Origin: Thermaurantimonas aggregans
GTDB taxonomy: Bacteria; Bacteroidota; Bacteroidia; Flavobacteriales; Schleiferiaceae
Assembly (NCBI RefSeq): GCF_003851885.1
Contig: NZ_BHZE01000005.1
Coordinates: 62,001 to 126,000, forward strand
DNA length: 64,000 bases
Direction: 5' to 3'
The notes beneath the pieces are model-generated. The model searched no databases. It had not been told where the DNA came from and saw only the letters and a list, made by a program, of their open reading frames with translations. Positions 1-7,823 of this stretch are shown one piece after another (within the stretch, counting starts at the first letter, position 1; every line of letters begins with the position of its first letter). The position numbers were made by a program, and so were the translations under genes.

Positions 1-77
1 GCTCGGGTATCGGCTGCCGGCCGGTGCAACAATTCTGACCACTGACTGAATTCGGGATTTCGGTAAATCTTCATCAT
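1..77 (-). CDS. hisD: Histidinol dehydrogenase, N-terminal fragment cut by window edge
   Basis: Reading leftward just after hisG, an open frame begins M-M-K-I-Y-R-N-P-E-F and continues to the edge with R-P-A-A-D-T-R. That is the usual HisD opening (a short basic start, then an RPxxDT segment). HisD would carry out the last two steps of histidine synthesis, L-histidinol to L-histidine, with NAD and zinc. Only about 25 codons are visible, so the assignment rests on this N-terminal match and on the position directly behind hisG. In-frame ATGs lie at 90-92, 75-77 and 72-74; the inner pair agrees best with the family start. Confidence 0.75.
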   Translation of the reverse strand, partial: MMKIYRNPEFSQWSELLHRPAADTR

Positions 78-97
78 TAAGCTGAAATTCATGTAGG

Positions 98-955
98 TTA
101 CACAATCATCTTTTCAATCGGAACCACCAATATACCTTGAGCGCCAAGGGCTTTGAGCTGCTCGATCACTTCCCAGAAGGTGTCTTCTTCCACTACCGAG
201 TGCAGCGAGCTCCAGCCTTCGGTAGCCAAAGGCAGTATGGTAGGGCTTTTCATGCCCGGCAGCACCCGGGCAATTTCGGGTATGCGTTCGTTGGGTGCAT
301 TGAGCAAGATGTATTTGTGGTTTCGCGCCTTGCGCACAGCTTGTAGGCGGAAGACCAGCTTGTCGAGCAATTCAGCCTTTTCACGGCTTAGGTCAGGTCG
401 AGCTACCAGTACGGCCTCAGAGTGCATCACTGTGACTACTTCGCGAAGGCCATTGGTAAGCAATGTGCTGCCGGTGCTAACAAGGTCGCAAATGGCATCC
501 GCCAATCCAATACCCGGTGCAATCTCTACTGAGCCGCTGATTTCGTGAATTTCGGCCGAAATTCCCTGCTCTTTCAGGTAGCGGCTCACAATGCGCGAAT
601 AGCTGGTAGCAATGCGCTTACCATTTAGATCGGCAATGCCACTAAAAGGCTCATTTTTAGGTACTGCGATCGACAGGCGACACTTACCAAAGCCCAGCCG
701 TTCGGCCACTTTGAGATTTTTATCCTTTTCAGCCACCACATTCAGGCCCACAATACCCACATCGGCCACTCCATCGGCCACGTACTGCGGAATGTCGTCG
801 TCGCGCAGCAGGTAGATTTCCAGCGGAAAGTTCGATGCCTCCGTACGCAGCTTGCTGCCGTCGTTTGGGAAGTGAATGCCGGCTTCTCGAAGGAGCTCAG
901 CCGACTTGTCGCTCAGGCGACCCGATTTCTGTAGAGCAATTTTCAATTTGGTCAT
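98..955 (-). CDS. hisG: ATP phosphoribosyltransferase, long regulatory form
   Basis: This enzyme catalyses the first step of histidine synthesis, joining ATP and PRPP to give phosphoribosyl-ATP. The product has 285 residues, the length of the long form with a C-terminal ACT-like domain (about residues 210-285) that binds histidine for feedback inhibition. The family signature around residues 143-170 (EIAPGIGLAD, then STGSTLLTNGL) is intact, as is the N-terminal QKSGRL motif. The frame is open upstream into the terminator hairpin, but homologues begin at the MTKLK methionine chosen here. It lies behind a histidine-rich leader and a Rho-independent hairpin, so attenuation by histidine supply is expected. 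hisD follows after a few bases. Confidence 0.96.
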   Translation of the reverse strand: MTKLKIALQKSGRLSDKSAELLREAGIHFPNDGSKLRTEASNFPLEIYLLRDDDIPQYVADGVADVGIVGLNVVAEKDKNLKVAERLGFGKCRLSIAVPKNEPFSGIADLNGKRIATSYSRIVSRYLKEQGISAEIHEISGSVEIAPGIGLADAICDLVSTGSTLLTNGLREVVTVMHSEAVLVARPDLSREKAELLDKLVFRLQAVRKARNHKYILLNAPNERIPEIARVLPGMKSPTILPLATEGWSSLHSVVEEDTFWEVIEQLKALGAQGILVVPIEKMIV

Positions 956-971
956 ACTTTTCAAGGGATTT

Positions 972-1005
972 AAAAACAAAAAGGGCTTACCGGTTGGCAA
1001 GCCCT
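972..1005 (-). terminator. his operon attenuator terminator
   Basis: On the minus strand a GC-containing stem (arms at 999-1005 and 982-988, seven perfect pairs) is followed by a T-rich run with one G at 972-982. It lies between the leader peptide stop and the hisG start, which is where an attenuator terminator belongs. Its upstream arm is also complementary to leader bases 1063-1070, so it can be disrupted by the alternative pairing. Confidence 0.88.
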
Positions 1006-1123
1006 GAAAATTATACGGATATTATCGTGCTTACTGATAGGGATGATGCACTACACATCCTCGGCTTGCCCGGTGGTGGGAAGCGTGGTGATGATGAAGA
1101 TGGATGTGTACGCGCTGCATCAT
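996..1123 (-). promoter_or_regulatory. his attenuator: leader hairpin and antiterminator pairing
   Basis: Three pairings are visible by eye. (1) The leader's own 5' end, 1116-1123 and 1102-1110, is complementary to 1043-1050 and 1052-1060 (8 + 9 pairs), forming a long hairpin that encloses the His codons. (2) Bases 1063-1070 are perfectly complementary over 8 nt to 996-1003, the upstream arm of the terminator, giving an antiterminator. (3) The terminator itself (982-1005). A ribosome stalled on the His codons would open pairing 1, freeing 1063-1070 to form pairing 2 and block termination. Free translation favours pairing 3. The sequence complementarity is seen directly; the switching is inferred from known his attenuators. 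Confidence 0.85.
1031..1123 (-). CDS. hisL: His operon leader peptide, 30 residues, ten histidines
   Basis: A short frame runs from tandem ATGs at 1121-1123 and 1118-1120 to a TAA at 1031-1033. It encodes 30 residues of which ten are histidine, including a run of four (codons at 1085-1096) and a later pair (1073-1078). It sits about 75 bp upstream of hisG, before the attenuator hairpin. A shortage of charged histidyl-tRNA should stall the ribosome on these codons and permit readthrough into hisG. The peptide itself probably has no other role. The match in size, position and His content is close to enteric hisL, although the sequence is otherwise different. Confidence 0.9.
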   Translation of the reverse strand: MMQRVHIHLHHHHASHHRASRGCVVHHPYQ

Positions 1124-1128
1124 GGCCG

Positions 1129-1136
1129 CAAATATA
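1129..1136 (-). promoter_or_regulatory. -7 promoter element of the his operon
   Basis: On the minus strand TATATTTG matches the Bacteroidota -7 consensus TAnnTTTG exactly. It ends only 5 nt before the first ATG of the leader peptide, so the transcript may start at or within a base or two of that ATG. No convincing -33 TTTG is at the usual 19-nt distance (a TTTTG lies about 15 nt upstream). Confidence 0.55.
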
Positions 1137-1195
1137 GACGAAAACCTTTAACAAAAGCTCCGAAATGTAGCTTTAGAATTTTTTTATTTTTTGAG

Positions 1196-1352
1196 TTTGG
1201 GCGTGCCCCCGGCGAAGGTGCTCGCAAGCACCTTGCCGGGGTCGGTCCCTTCCTGGCTCGCTCTTCGCTCGGTGCTACGCTGCGCTACGCACTGCCGGCT
1301 TCGCCGTCACCCTCCAGGCACCTCACGCGGCAGCAGCCTTCGGCCGCTTTTA
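1196..1352 (+). repeat. GC-rich hairpin repeat element, copy 1
   Basis: This is a non-coding GC-rich block starting GGGCGTGCCCCCGGC. It contains a long hairpin at 1207-1241 (CCCCGGC arm, variable inner arm, GCCGGGG arm), then GTCGG, several short self-complementary runs, and ends with CTCACGCGGCAGCAGC. The same order of blocks occurs in reverse orientation at 5325-5490. The inner hairpin arms differ in sequence between the copies but remain complementary. It resembles dispersed intergenic repeats common in Bacteroidota genomes (recalled, not checked). No transposase is adjacent. Confidence 0.7.
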
Positions 1353-1469
1353 ATTACTTTTACTAAAACCAGTTATTGAAAGACTGATTTGTGCAGATTA
1401 TGCTGCGAATTTTTGCCGATAAATTTTTACTCACCCCAAATCCCTCTTTGTTGCCAAAGGCAACAGAGA

Positions 1470-2769
1470 TCCACAGATCCCGACAAATCTCCTCTGAGCT
1501 TTCGTCGGTAGGCAGATGGAGGTGGTAAGTAGAAAAAAGCCCTTAAAACATTTTCGCCCTACGACACAAGGCAGGCATTCCCTGCTGTGGGGCAAGGGAA
1601 GAAGCCGGCGAGGCCGCCATAAACACCAACTATCAGGTACACATACGTCTGCCGGCCGACATTCCGGCTTCGCTGCAAAGAATGCCGGCCGTAGCTGTCG
1701 TGGCGAAAAGGATTTCAGGCTTGACCTTTTTGGTTCCTTTTTGTGTCAAGACAAAAAGGAACGCCCGCGCGGCAGCGCATTCATATAGTCCAAAACGATA
1801 AACCTAACGAAAACCCACACCCCTTCAACACCCATTAGCGAGTCCTGCAGGCAATAATTCCCCCCTAATAAATCCAATGGAAATAGAGCCGCAGATCCCG
1901 ACAAATCTCCCCTGAGCTTTCGTCGGTAGGCAGATGGAGGTGGTAAGTAGAAAAAAGCCCTTAAAACATTTTCGCCCTGCGACACAAGGCAGGCATTCCC
2001 CGCTGTGGGGCAAAGAAAGAAGCCGGCGAGGCCGCCATAAACACTAGCTATCAGGTACACATACGTCTGCCGGCCGACATTCCGGCTTCGCTGCAAAGAA
2101 TGCCGGCCGTAGCTGTCGTGGCGAAAAGGATTTCAGGCTTGACCTTTTTGGTTCCTTTTTGTGTCAAGACAAAAAGGAACGCCCGCGCGGCAGCGCATTC
2201 ACATAGTCCAAAACGATAAACCTAACGAAAACCCACACCCCTTTAACACCCATTAGTGAGTCCTGCAGGCAATAATTCCCCCCTAATAAATCCAATGGAA
2301 ATAGAGCCGCAGATCCCGACAAATCTCCACTGAGCTTTCGTCGGTAGGCAGATGGAGGTGGTAAGTAGAAAAAAGCCCTTAAAACATTTTCGCCCTACGA
2401 CACAAGGCAGGCATTCCCCGCTGTGGGGCAAGGGAAGAAGCCGGCGAGGCTGCCAGAAACACTGGCTATGAGGTACACACACGTCAGCCGGCCGACATTC
2501 CGGCTTCGCTGCAAAGAATACCGGCCGTAGCTGTCGTGGCGAAAAGGATTTCAGGCTTGACCTTTTTGGTTCCTTTTTGTGTCAAGACAAAAAGGAACGC
2601 CCGTGCGGCAGCGCATTCACATAGTCGTAAACATTAAACCTATCCAAAACCCACACCCCTTCAACACCCATTAGCGAGTCCTGCAGGCAATAACTCCCCC
2701 CCCCAAATAAATCCAATGGAAATAGATCCACAGATCCCAACAAATCTCCCCTGAGCTTTCGTCGGTAGT
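1470..2769. repeat. Tandem array of a 418-bp direct repeat, three full copies plus a partial
   Basis: The phrase CAGATCCCGACAAATCTCC recurs at 1474, 1892, 2310 and (slightly altered) 2731, giving periods of 418, 418 and 421 bp. Units are about 1470-1887, 1888-2305 and 2306-2726; a fourth stops after some 40 bp at about 2769. The copies are nearly identical, with scattered substitutions and a longer C run before the fourth. Each unit holds a perfect 12-bp hairpin (1733-1762 in the first) and an imperfect GGCCGG-containing inverted repeat. Open frames inside the units (for example 2243-2482 minus) look like accidents of the repeat: low similarity to anything recognisable and no promoter. This array, with the element before it, fills the 1.7 kb between the his leader and the next genes. 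Confidence 0.9.
1733..1762. repeat. Perfect 12-bp hairpin within each 418-bp unit
   Basis: Arms GTTCCTTTTTGT and ACAAAAAGGAAC are separated by GTCAAG. The same hairpin recurs 418 and 836 bp further right, within the second and third units. It could act as a weak terminator or as a structural part of the repeat; nothing nearby is obviously terminated by it. Confidence 0.7.
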
Positions 2770-2869
2770 GGGGCCGGGGAGTCAGTATAAAAAAGCTTTA
2801 GAAAAACACATTTTGCACACATTTACACCTACTTACCCTGAAATTTTTCACAGAAACTGTTAAAAAAAT

Positions 2870-2899
2870 TTTGCCATTTTAAAATTTCGTTTAGATTTG
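2870..2899 (+). promoter_or_regulatory. Promoter upstream of the T9SS-domain genes
   Basis: TTTG at 2870-2873, an 18-nt spacer, then TAGATTTG at 2892-2899 match both boxes of the Bacteroidota promoter. It sits just right of the repeat array and points at the gene at 3002. A 19-codon frame beginning at 2928 lies between. Confidence 0.6.
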
Positions 2900-3001
2900 A
2901 CTAGCTGAATGTAAAACTCCCATCATTATGAAAACAACTACTACTCCGGCATCAGCTCACCAGCTCACTGCATACTGGCTAAGGTAAAAGTCTTATAGGC
3001 C

Positions 3002-3535
3002 ATGAAAACAAAGCCGTATGACCATCAAGCAAAAACTAACTACTTCCACCAGATAAACATCGGCTCCCCCGGCCAAACGGCCAACAATAGGTGGATAAAC
3101 AATATAGTGCAGAATAAAATAAATGGGTTTTTATCAAACCCAAGTCCAGTTCCAAATTATTATTGGAACATTAGTCAAGGGATTGATTATGATCCAAGTC
3201 CAAATCCCAATATTATAAATTCAATTAATACAGCTACAATATACTCCTGCATTTCAGCCCCAGCGTATCGCCCGCTTGATGCTGCAGAAATACCTACGCC
3301 TGAAATACAGCTTTATCCAAATCCTTTTACAGACCTACTGAATATTCAAGGCAATGGTCTTCACCTGGTAGATATAGTCTTATACACTCTACACGGTCAG
3401 TTAGTGATTCAAAAAAATCAGATGAGCTTAAGCGAACAGGTTACACTTGACCTGCATGAGTTGCCGGCAGGTATTTATATGCTTTCTGTGCATCAAGGTG
3501 GCCATCAAAATGTGTATAAAGTTGTAAAACAATAA
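3002..3535 (+). pseudogene. T9SS type A sorting-domain protein, probably a C-terminal remnant
   Basis: The 177-residue frame ends with a recognisable T9SS type A C-terminal domain of about 80 residues: the QLYPNPF motif near residue 103, a LYTLHGQLV strand, and the LPAGIYMLSV then YKVVKQ ending. Such domains direct proteins across the outer membrane by the type IX system. The N-terminus, however, shows no signal peptide (MKTKPYDHQAK...), and the middle is Asn/Pro-rich without a recognisable domain. A T9SS cargo without a Sec signal cannot be secreted, so this is most likely the tail of a once larger gene, perhaps fused to the promoter at 2870 by rearrangement next to the repeat array. A short functional protein with an unseen upstream start is the alternative. 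Confidence 0.6.
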
Positions 3536-3580
3536 ATAAAAAAAGCCGAGTGAAATCCTTTATCCGGCTTTCAAAAATCA

Positions 3581-5215
3581 ATGCTGATGAGAAAGTATGT
3601 TCTACTTCTATTGTTAAGCATTTATGGTTGTGCAAATGCACAAAATCTGATACAGAATCCTTCTTTTGAAGAGTGGAGTCAACCGTGCAACTACTCATAT
3701 GATTGTCCTTATATTAGATTGTCCTTAAAACAATCTCATAGTGGTTCGTGGGTTAATAATTGGTATCTTAATAATGATTTTAGACATCATGGAAGATCTT
3801 ATTATTCAACCGTCATGCGCAATGGCAAAACTTATGTACATAATACTACCTATCCAAATTTGTTATTACATACTTCCAACAATATACCTATACCACAGTC
3901 AAGAGGCGGAATTACCCATCTTGCATTTTTTGTTCTCCAAAATTTTTATCCGGTTACAGCTAGTGGAATTTGCACCACACTTCATAAAGACATATGGGTT
4001 GATTTAATTGGTAATAAATTAAAAGACACAGTCAAAACAGGTGATTATTGCGGTTTTTTTTATGCTCGTGCCGACAGCAGAAATACCTTTCGATTTAAAA
4101 GTATTGGCATCTTTTTGAAAGAGGATTCGTTGTATCAGCCCTTTGGCCCCAATGTCAATTACACCAATGCTGATCTCCCCTCGATTGGCCATGTAGTGTT
4201 GATCAACGATTCGGCTTCCATAAATCAGTCTGCAGAATGGAAGAAGATTTCCTTTAAAACGACCATAACAAACGGTAACTATACTATGCTCTATTTAGGT
4301 TGGTTAGAGCCGAACATAAATGATAACTTCAGTTCCATTGTTGATTCTACAGGTGCTTTAGTATTGATTCGATGTGGAATAAATCAAATACCAATAAGTT
4401 TCGCTTCCATATTTTACATCGACGACGTACATTTTTTCCGATGCAGCGATACGGTCTTCAGCGTGCATCTACCGGCTGATACGGTGCTGTGCGACGGCGA
4501 CTCTTTAGTGCTCACTCCTACGGTAATCGACAGCCTCTACGCCTTAGAAAACGAGACCCGCAGCTATCTGTGGAGCACAGGCGATACCACCCCTACCATC
4601 ACCGTCACCCAGCCGGGCAGCTACTGGGTGCGGGTGACCATCGACGGGGAGTTTACAGCCTGGAGTGACACCATCCATGTCGGCTTTATCAGCGACTTTG
4701 TCACTACAGCCTTGCCGCACCCCGATACCATCTGCGAGGGGCTGTCAGCACAGTTGGCCGTGCAAGTACCCGCCGGCATGCCGGGCATCACTACGGTGTG
4801 GAGCACCGGCGATACGGCCTATGCCATCACGGTACAAGAGCCTGGTACCTACACGGCCTATACGTACAACGAGTGCTTTGCCCACACCGATACCTTTACG
4901 CTATATACCCGTTTCTGCTGGGACAAGGAGCAGGCCTTCACCACCCTGTACATACCGAATGCTTTCACACCCAACGGCGACGGGCGTAATGACTGCTTTC
5001 AGGTAGTGGGCGACAATCTGAGCAGCTATCAGATACAGATCTTCAGCCGCTGGGGAGAATTGGTGTACCAGAGCGACGACGTGAGCCAGTGTTGGGATGG
5101 CACACACCGGGGTCGTCCGGTGCCCGACGGGGTTTACTTGTATGTAATCCGCCACACTGACCGCCACGGCAATCCCATGCCCGTTCGAAGAGGAGAGATA
5201 CGGCTGTATCGGTAA
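3581..5215 (+). CDS. Secreted T9SS cargo with CHU_C (type B) C-terminal domain
   Basis: This 544-residue protein has a signal peptide of about 20 residues (MRKYVLLLLLSIYGCANA, cleavage likely before Gln; ATG at 3581 or 3587). The N-terminal half starts LIQNPSFEEW, as in many exported carbohydrate-binding-like modules. Residues about 300-440 hold two Ig-like repeats with the phrases LWSTGDT and WSTGDT followed by PGSYWV / PGTYTAY. The last 90 residues are the gliding-motility-type C-terminal domain: IPNAFTPNGDGRND, then IFSRWGELVYQS, W-D-G-T and DGVYLYVI. It should be exported by the T9SS and stay at the cell surface. Base composition changes sharply near 4440: AT-rich before, GC-rich after. 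The ligand is unknown. Confidence 0.85.
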   Translation: MLMRKYVLLLLLSIYGCANAQNLIQNPSFEEWSQPCNYSYDCPYIRLSLKQSHSGSWVNNWYLNNDFRHHGRSYYSTVMRNGKTYVHNTTYPNLLLHTSNNIPIPQSRGGITHLAFFVLQNFYPVTASGICTTLHKDIWVDLIGNKLKDTVKTGDYCGFFYARADSRNTFRFKSIGIFLKEDSLYQPFGPNVNYTNADLPSIGHVVLINDSASINQSAEWKKISFKTTITNGNYTMLYLGWLEPNINDNFSSIVDSTGALVLIRCGINQIPISFASIFYIDDVHFFRCSDTVFSVHLPADTVLCDGDSLVLTPTVIDSLYALENETRSYLWSTGDTTPTITVTQPGSYWVRVTIDGEFTAWSDTIHVGFISDFVTTALPHPDTICEGLSAQLAVQVPAGMPGITTVWSTGDTAYAITVQEPGTYTAYTYNECFAHTDTFTLYTRFCWDKEQAFTTLYIPNAFTPNGDGRNDCFQVVGDNLSSYQIQIFSRWGELVYQSDDVSQCWDGTHRGRPVPDGVYLYVIRHTDRHGNPMPVRRGEIRLYR

Positions 5216-5324
5216 TTAAGTAGGTTAAGAATTAAAGGTAAAAGATAAACTTTAGTCAATGTTGATGCCAAAATAACGTTGACTATTTATTGACTTAGTA
5301 GGGGTTTCAGCAGTAGTAAAATTT

Positions 5325-5490
5325 TTAGCGGCTGAAAGCTGCTGCCGCGTGAGGGATACGGCGGGCGCGCAGCAGCGCGGTGCGAAGGCGAAGCGATGCT
5401 GAGCCGAAGCACGGGAGCGAAGCGGACCCCAAAGTAGCCCGACCCCGGCGAAAGCGCTATCAGCGTTTTGCCGGGGGCACGCCCAAAAAA
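5325..5490 (-). repeat. GC-rich hairpin repeat element, copy 2 (inverted)
   Basis: Read on the minus strand, this block starts TTTGGGCGTGCCCCCGGC, has a hairpin (5443-5476), GTCGG, then CTCACGCGGCAGCAGC, the same order as at 1196-1352. The inner hairpin arms are different in sequence from copy 1 yet complementary apart from one position that would be a G-U pair in RNA. With copy 1 it brackets the repeat array and the two T9SS genes in inverted orientation. It lies between the stop of the gene at 5215 and the stop of ruvB, so it might also act as a transcription barrier. Confidence 0.7.
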
Positions 5491-5514
5491 AGAAAAAAGA
5501 AAAATTTTTCTTAT

Positions 5515-6552
5515 TCAGTCTTCGATATCGAAGAGTAGGGGGAGGCTACTGCCAGGAGGCTTCTTTCCCAGATGCCGGTAGGCCTTATCCATAGCCACGC
5601 GACCTCGGCTCGTACGAGCAATGAAACCTTCTTGAATGAGGTAGGGCTCATAGACTTCTTCGATGGTGCCGGCCTGCTCGCCCACAGCAGTGGCTAGGGT
5701 ATTGATGCCGACGGGCCCGCCGTTGAACTTCTCGACAATGGCGGTAAGAATGCGATTGTCCATTTCGTCGAGGCCATTTTCATCGACCTGGAGAGCGGTG
5801 AGGGCAAAGCGGGTGATGTCGAGGGTGATGGTGCCGTCGCCTTTGATCTGGGCAAAGTCGCGTACGCGTCGCAAGAGGGCATTGGCGATGCGGGGTGTGC
5901 CACGGGAGCGACGTGCGATTTCGACGGCGGCATCGGGATGGATGGGCACACCGAGAATGTGTGCGCTCCGCTCGACGATGGACGAGAGTAGCTCGGTGGT
6001 GTAGTACTGCAAGCGGGCATTGATACCGAAGCGGGCGCGAAGCGGACTGGTGAGCAGGCCGCTGCGGGTAGTAGCACCAATAAGGGTAAAGGGATGAATC
6101 TGAATCTGAATGCTGCGGGCTGCCGGTCCGGAGTCGATCATGATGTCGATTTTGAAGTCTTCCATAGCCGAATAGAGATACTCTTCGACAACGGGGGAGA
6201 GGCGGTGAATCTCGTCGATGAAGAGTACATCGCGCTCTTCGAGTCCGGTGAGCAGTCCGGCCAGGTCGCCAGGCTTGTCGAGTACCGGGCCAGAAGTAAC
6301 TTTTATATTGACTTTCAATTCATTGGCGATGATATTGGCCAGGGTGGTTTTACCTAAGCCCGGAGGGCCGTGCAGCAGGACGTGATCGAGTGCTTCCCCA
6401 CGCTGATTGGCAGCAGCAACGAAGACTTTGAGGTTTTCGACCACAGATTCCTGGCCGGCAAAATCGTCAAATGTGGCCGGGCGAAGTTTTCGCTCGATTT
6501 CAATTTCTTCAGGTGCGAGGCGATTTTTATCGGGATTGAGGTTCGGATTCAT
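5515..6552 (-). CDS. ruvB: Holliday junction branch migration ATPase
   Basis: RuvB is the hexameric AAA+ motor that, with RuvA, drives branch migration of Holliday junctions. At 345 residues it has full family length. Visible are Walker [11 protein letters not shown] (61-70), Walker B FIDEIH (111-116), the sensor region [18 protein letters not shown], and the C-terminal winged helix ending with [16 protein letters not shown]. The ATG at 6550-6552 overlaps the stop of the upstream M16 peptidase gene by 4 nt, so the two are probably cotranscribed and translationally coupled. The copy 2 repeat element lies directly downstream. Confidence 0.97.
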   Translation of the reverse strand: MNPNLNPDKNRLAPEEIEIERKLRPATFDDFAGQESVVENLKVFVAAANQRGEALDHVLLHGPPGLGKTTLANIIANELKVNIKVTSGPVLDKPGDLAGLLTGLEERDVLFIDEIHRLSPVVEEYLYSAMEDFKIDIMIDSGPAARSIQIQIHPFTLIGATTRSGLLTSPLRARFGINARLQYYTTELLSSIVERSAHILGVPIHPDAAVEIARRSRGTPRIANALLRRVRDFAQIKGDGTITLDITRFALTALQVDENGLDEMDNRILTAIVEKFNGGPVGINTLATAVGEQAGTIEEVYEPYLIQEGFIARTSRGRVAMDKAYRHLGKKPPGSSLPLLFDIED

Positions 6553-7808
6553 ACCGATTCAAAGATAAGCGTGGATAGACCGTCAGGATTGAGGTATTTG
6601 CTAACTATTTCCTGGATATGGTGAGGGGTGATGCCGCTGATTTTTTCCCAGATTTGGGAAGTGTCTTCAATTTTTTGGAAGAGCTCCCAGGAGCGGGCTG
6701 CATTAATTATTTGATTGAGGGCATGTTCCTGCTGTATGAGGTAATGACCCATAAATTGCACTTTGGCCTTCATGAGTCGACGCTCGGTCAGTGGGGTATC
6801 GATGAGTTTTTGTAACTCTTGATGAATGAGTTTCAGCACTTTTTTCAGCGACTCCTTATCGGTGCCGAAGTAGATTCCTAAAAACCCGCAATCAGAGTAC
6901 ACATTGAAGAAGGATTCTAGCTCATAAGTGAGGCCAAATTTTTCACGGATGTTGAGGATCAATATGTTGTTCAACCCCGGTCCGCCAAGCATGTGATTTA
7001 ATAATGCAAGGGTAGGGTAGTCAGCATGGTGTACACCAGGAGTCAATATGCCCAAAGCTGCATTGCACTGATGATTGAGATGCTGACGAACGATGTTAAA
7101 ATGGTGGAAGGTAGGCGCCTCGCTGCGTTCGCGAGCAGGGCCTTTTGGCTGATATCCAGCTGTGATGGATTCAGCCCATTGTGCGATGGATTCTGGTTTG
7201 ATCTGTCCGCTGAAAAAGAGCAGAATACGCTCGGGACGGTAAAGCTCAGAGGTAAAACCAATAAAATGTTCACGCCGGAAAGAACTCACACTTTCAAGGG
7301 TTCCAAGAATGTTTCTCCCGATAGGATGACCCCCCGTGAGCAACTCATCGAATTCATCGAGCAAGGCATCAGAAGGAGAGTCTTTGTACGACAAAATTTC
7401 GTCGCGAATGACCTCAGCTTCTTTTCGGATTTCGCGTTCGGGAAAGGTGGATTCAAATGCAATTTCAAAAAGCAATTCAATGGCTTCCCTGGCGTGTTGG
7501 CGAAAACAGGTTGCATGAAGGATTGTATTTTCTCGAGAGGTGTATGCATTCAGTTCACCACCTCTGTCGTCGAGCTTTGAGAGGATGTAGCGAGCTGTAT
7601 GACGTGTTGTACCTTTGAAGAGCATGTGCTCTGTAAAGTGTGCCAGGCCTCCTTCGTGTGGCAGTTCATCGCGTGTGCCTGCTTTAATGAGCAGTCCACA
7701 ATATGCAATAGGCGACTTTGTGTATCGATGTACTATAGTAAGCCCATTGGGAAGGACATGAATGTGTATGTCTTGTTTTTTCTTTTTTACAACGTTTAGT
7801 AATACCAT
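6549..7808 (-). CDS. M16 family zinc metallopeptidase
   Basis: This is a 419-residue pitrilysin/processing-peptidase-type enzyme. The inverted zinc motif HFTEH is at residues 57-61, and an acidic segment about 75 residues later ([12 protein letters not shown]) supplies the third ligand, so the N-terminal catalytic half is intact. The C-terminal half (about 190-419) is the usual second M16 domain. No signal peptide is seen, so it is probably cytoplasmic, degrading peptides. Its 3' end overlaps ruvB by 4 nt; a cyclase-like gene lies 15 bp upstream on the same strand. Confidence 0.9.
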   Translation of the reverse strand: MVLLNVVKKKKQDIHIHVLPNGLTIVHRYTKSPIAYCGLLIKAGTRDELPHEGGLAHFTEHMLFKGTTRHTARYILSKLDDRGGELNAYTSRENTILHATCFRQHAREAIELLFEIAFESTFPEREIRKEAEVIRDEILSYKDSPSDALLDEFDELLTGGHPIGRNILGTLESVSSFRREHFIGFTSELYRPERILLFFSGQIKPESIAQWAESITAGYQPKGPARERSEAPTFHHFNIVRQHLNHQCNAALGILTPGVHHADYPTLALLNHMLGGPGLNNILILNIREKFGLTYELESFFNVYSDCGFLGIYFGTDKESLKKVLKLIHQELQKLIDTPLTERRLMKAKVQFMGHYLIQQEHALNQIINAARSWELFQKIEDTSQIWEKISGITPHHIQEIVSKYLNPDGLSTLIFESV

Positions 7809-7823
7809 TTTTCAAACAACATT

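Noticed and set aside
1746-2482. Minus-strand open frames of about 60-116 codons inside the 418-bp repeats
   Set aside because: They follow the repeat period, are Cys/Leu-rich without a domain, and lack a promoter; they look like chance frames in a non-coding repeat.
1470-2769. Possible CRISPR array
   Set aside because: The units are 418 bp and nearly identical throughout, with no short repeat-spacer alternation and no cas genes.
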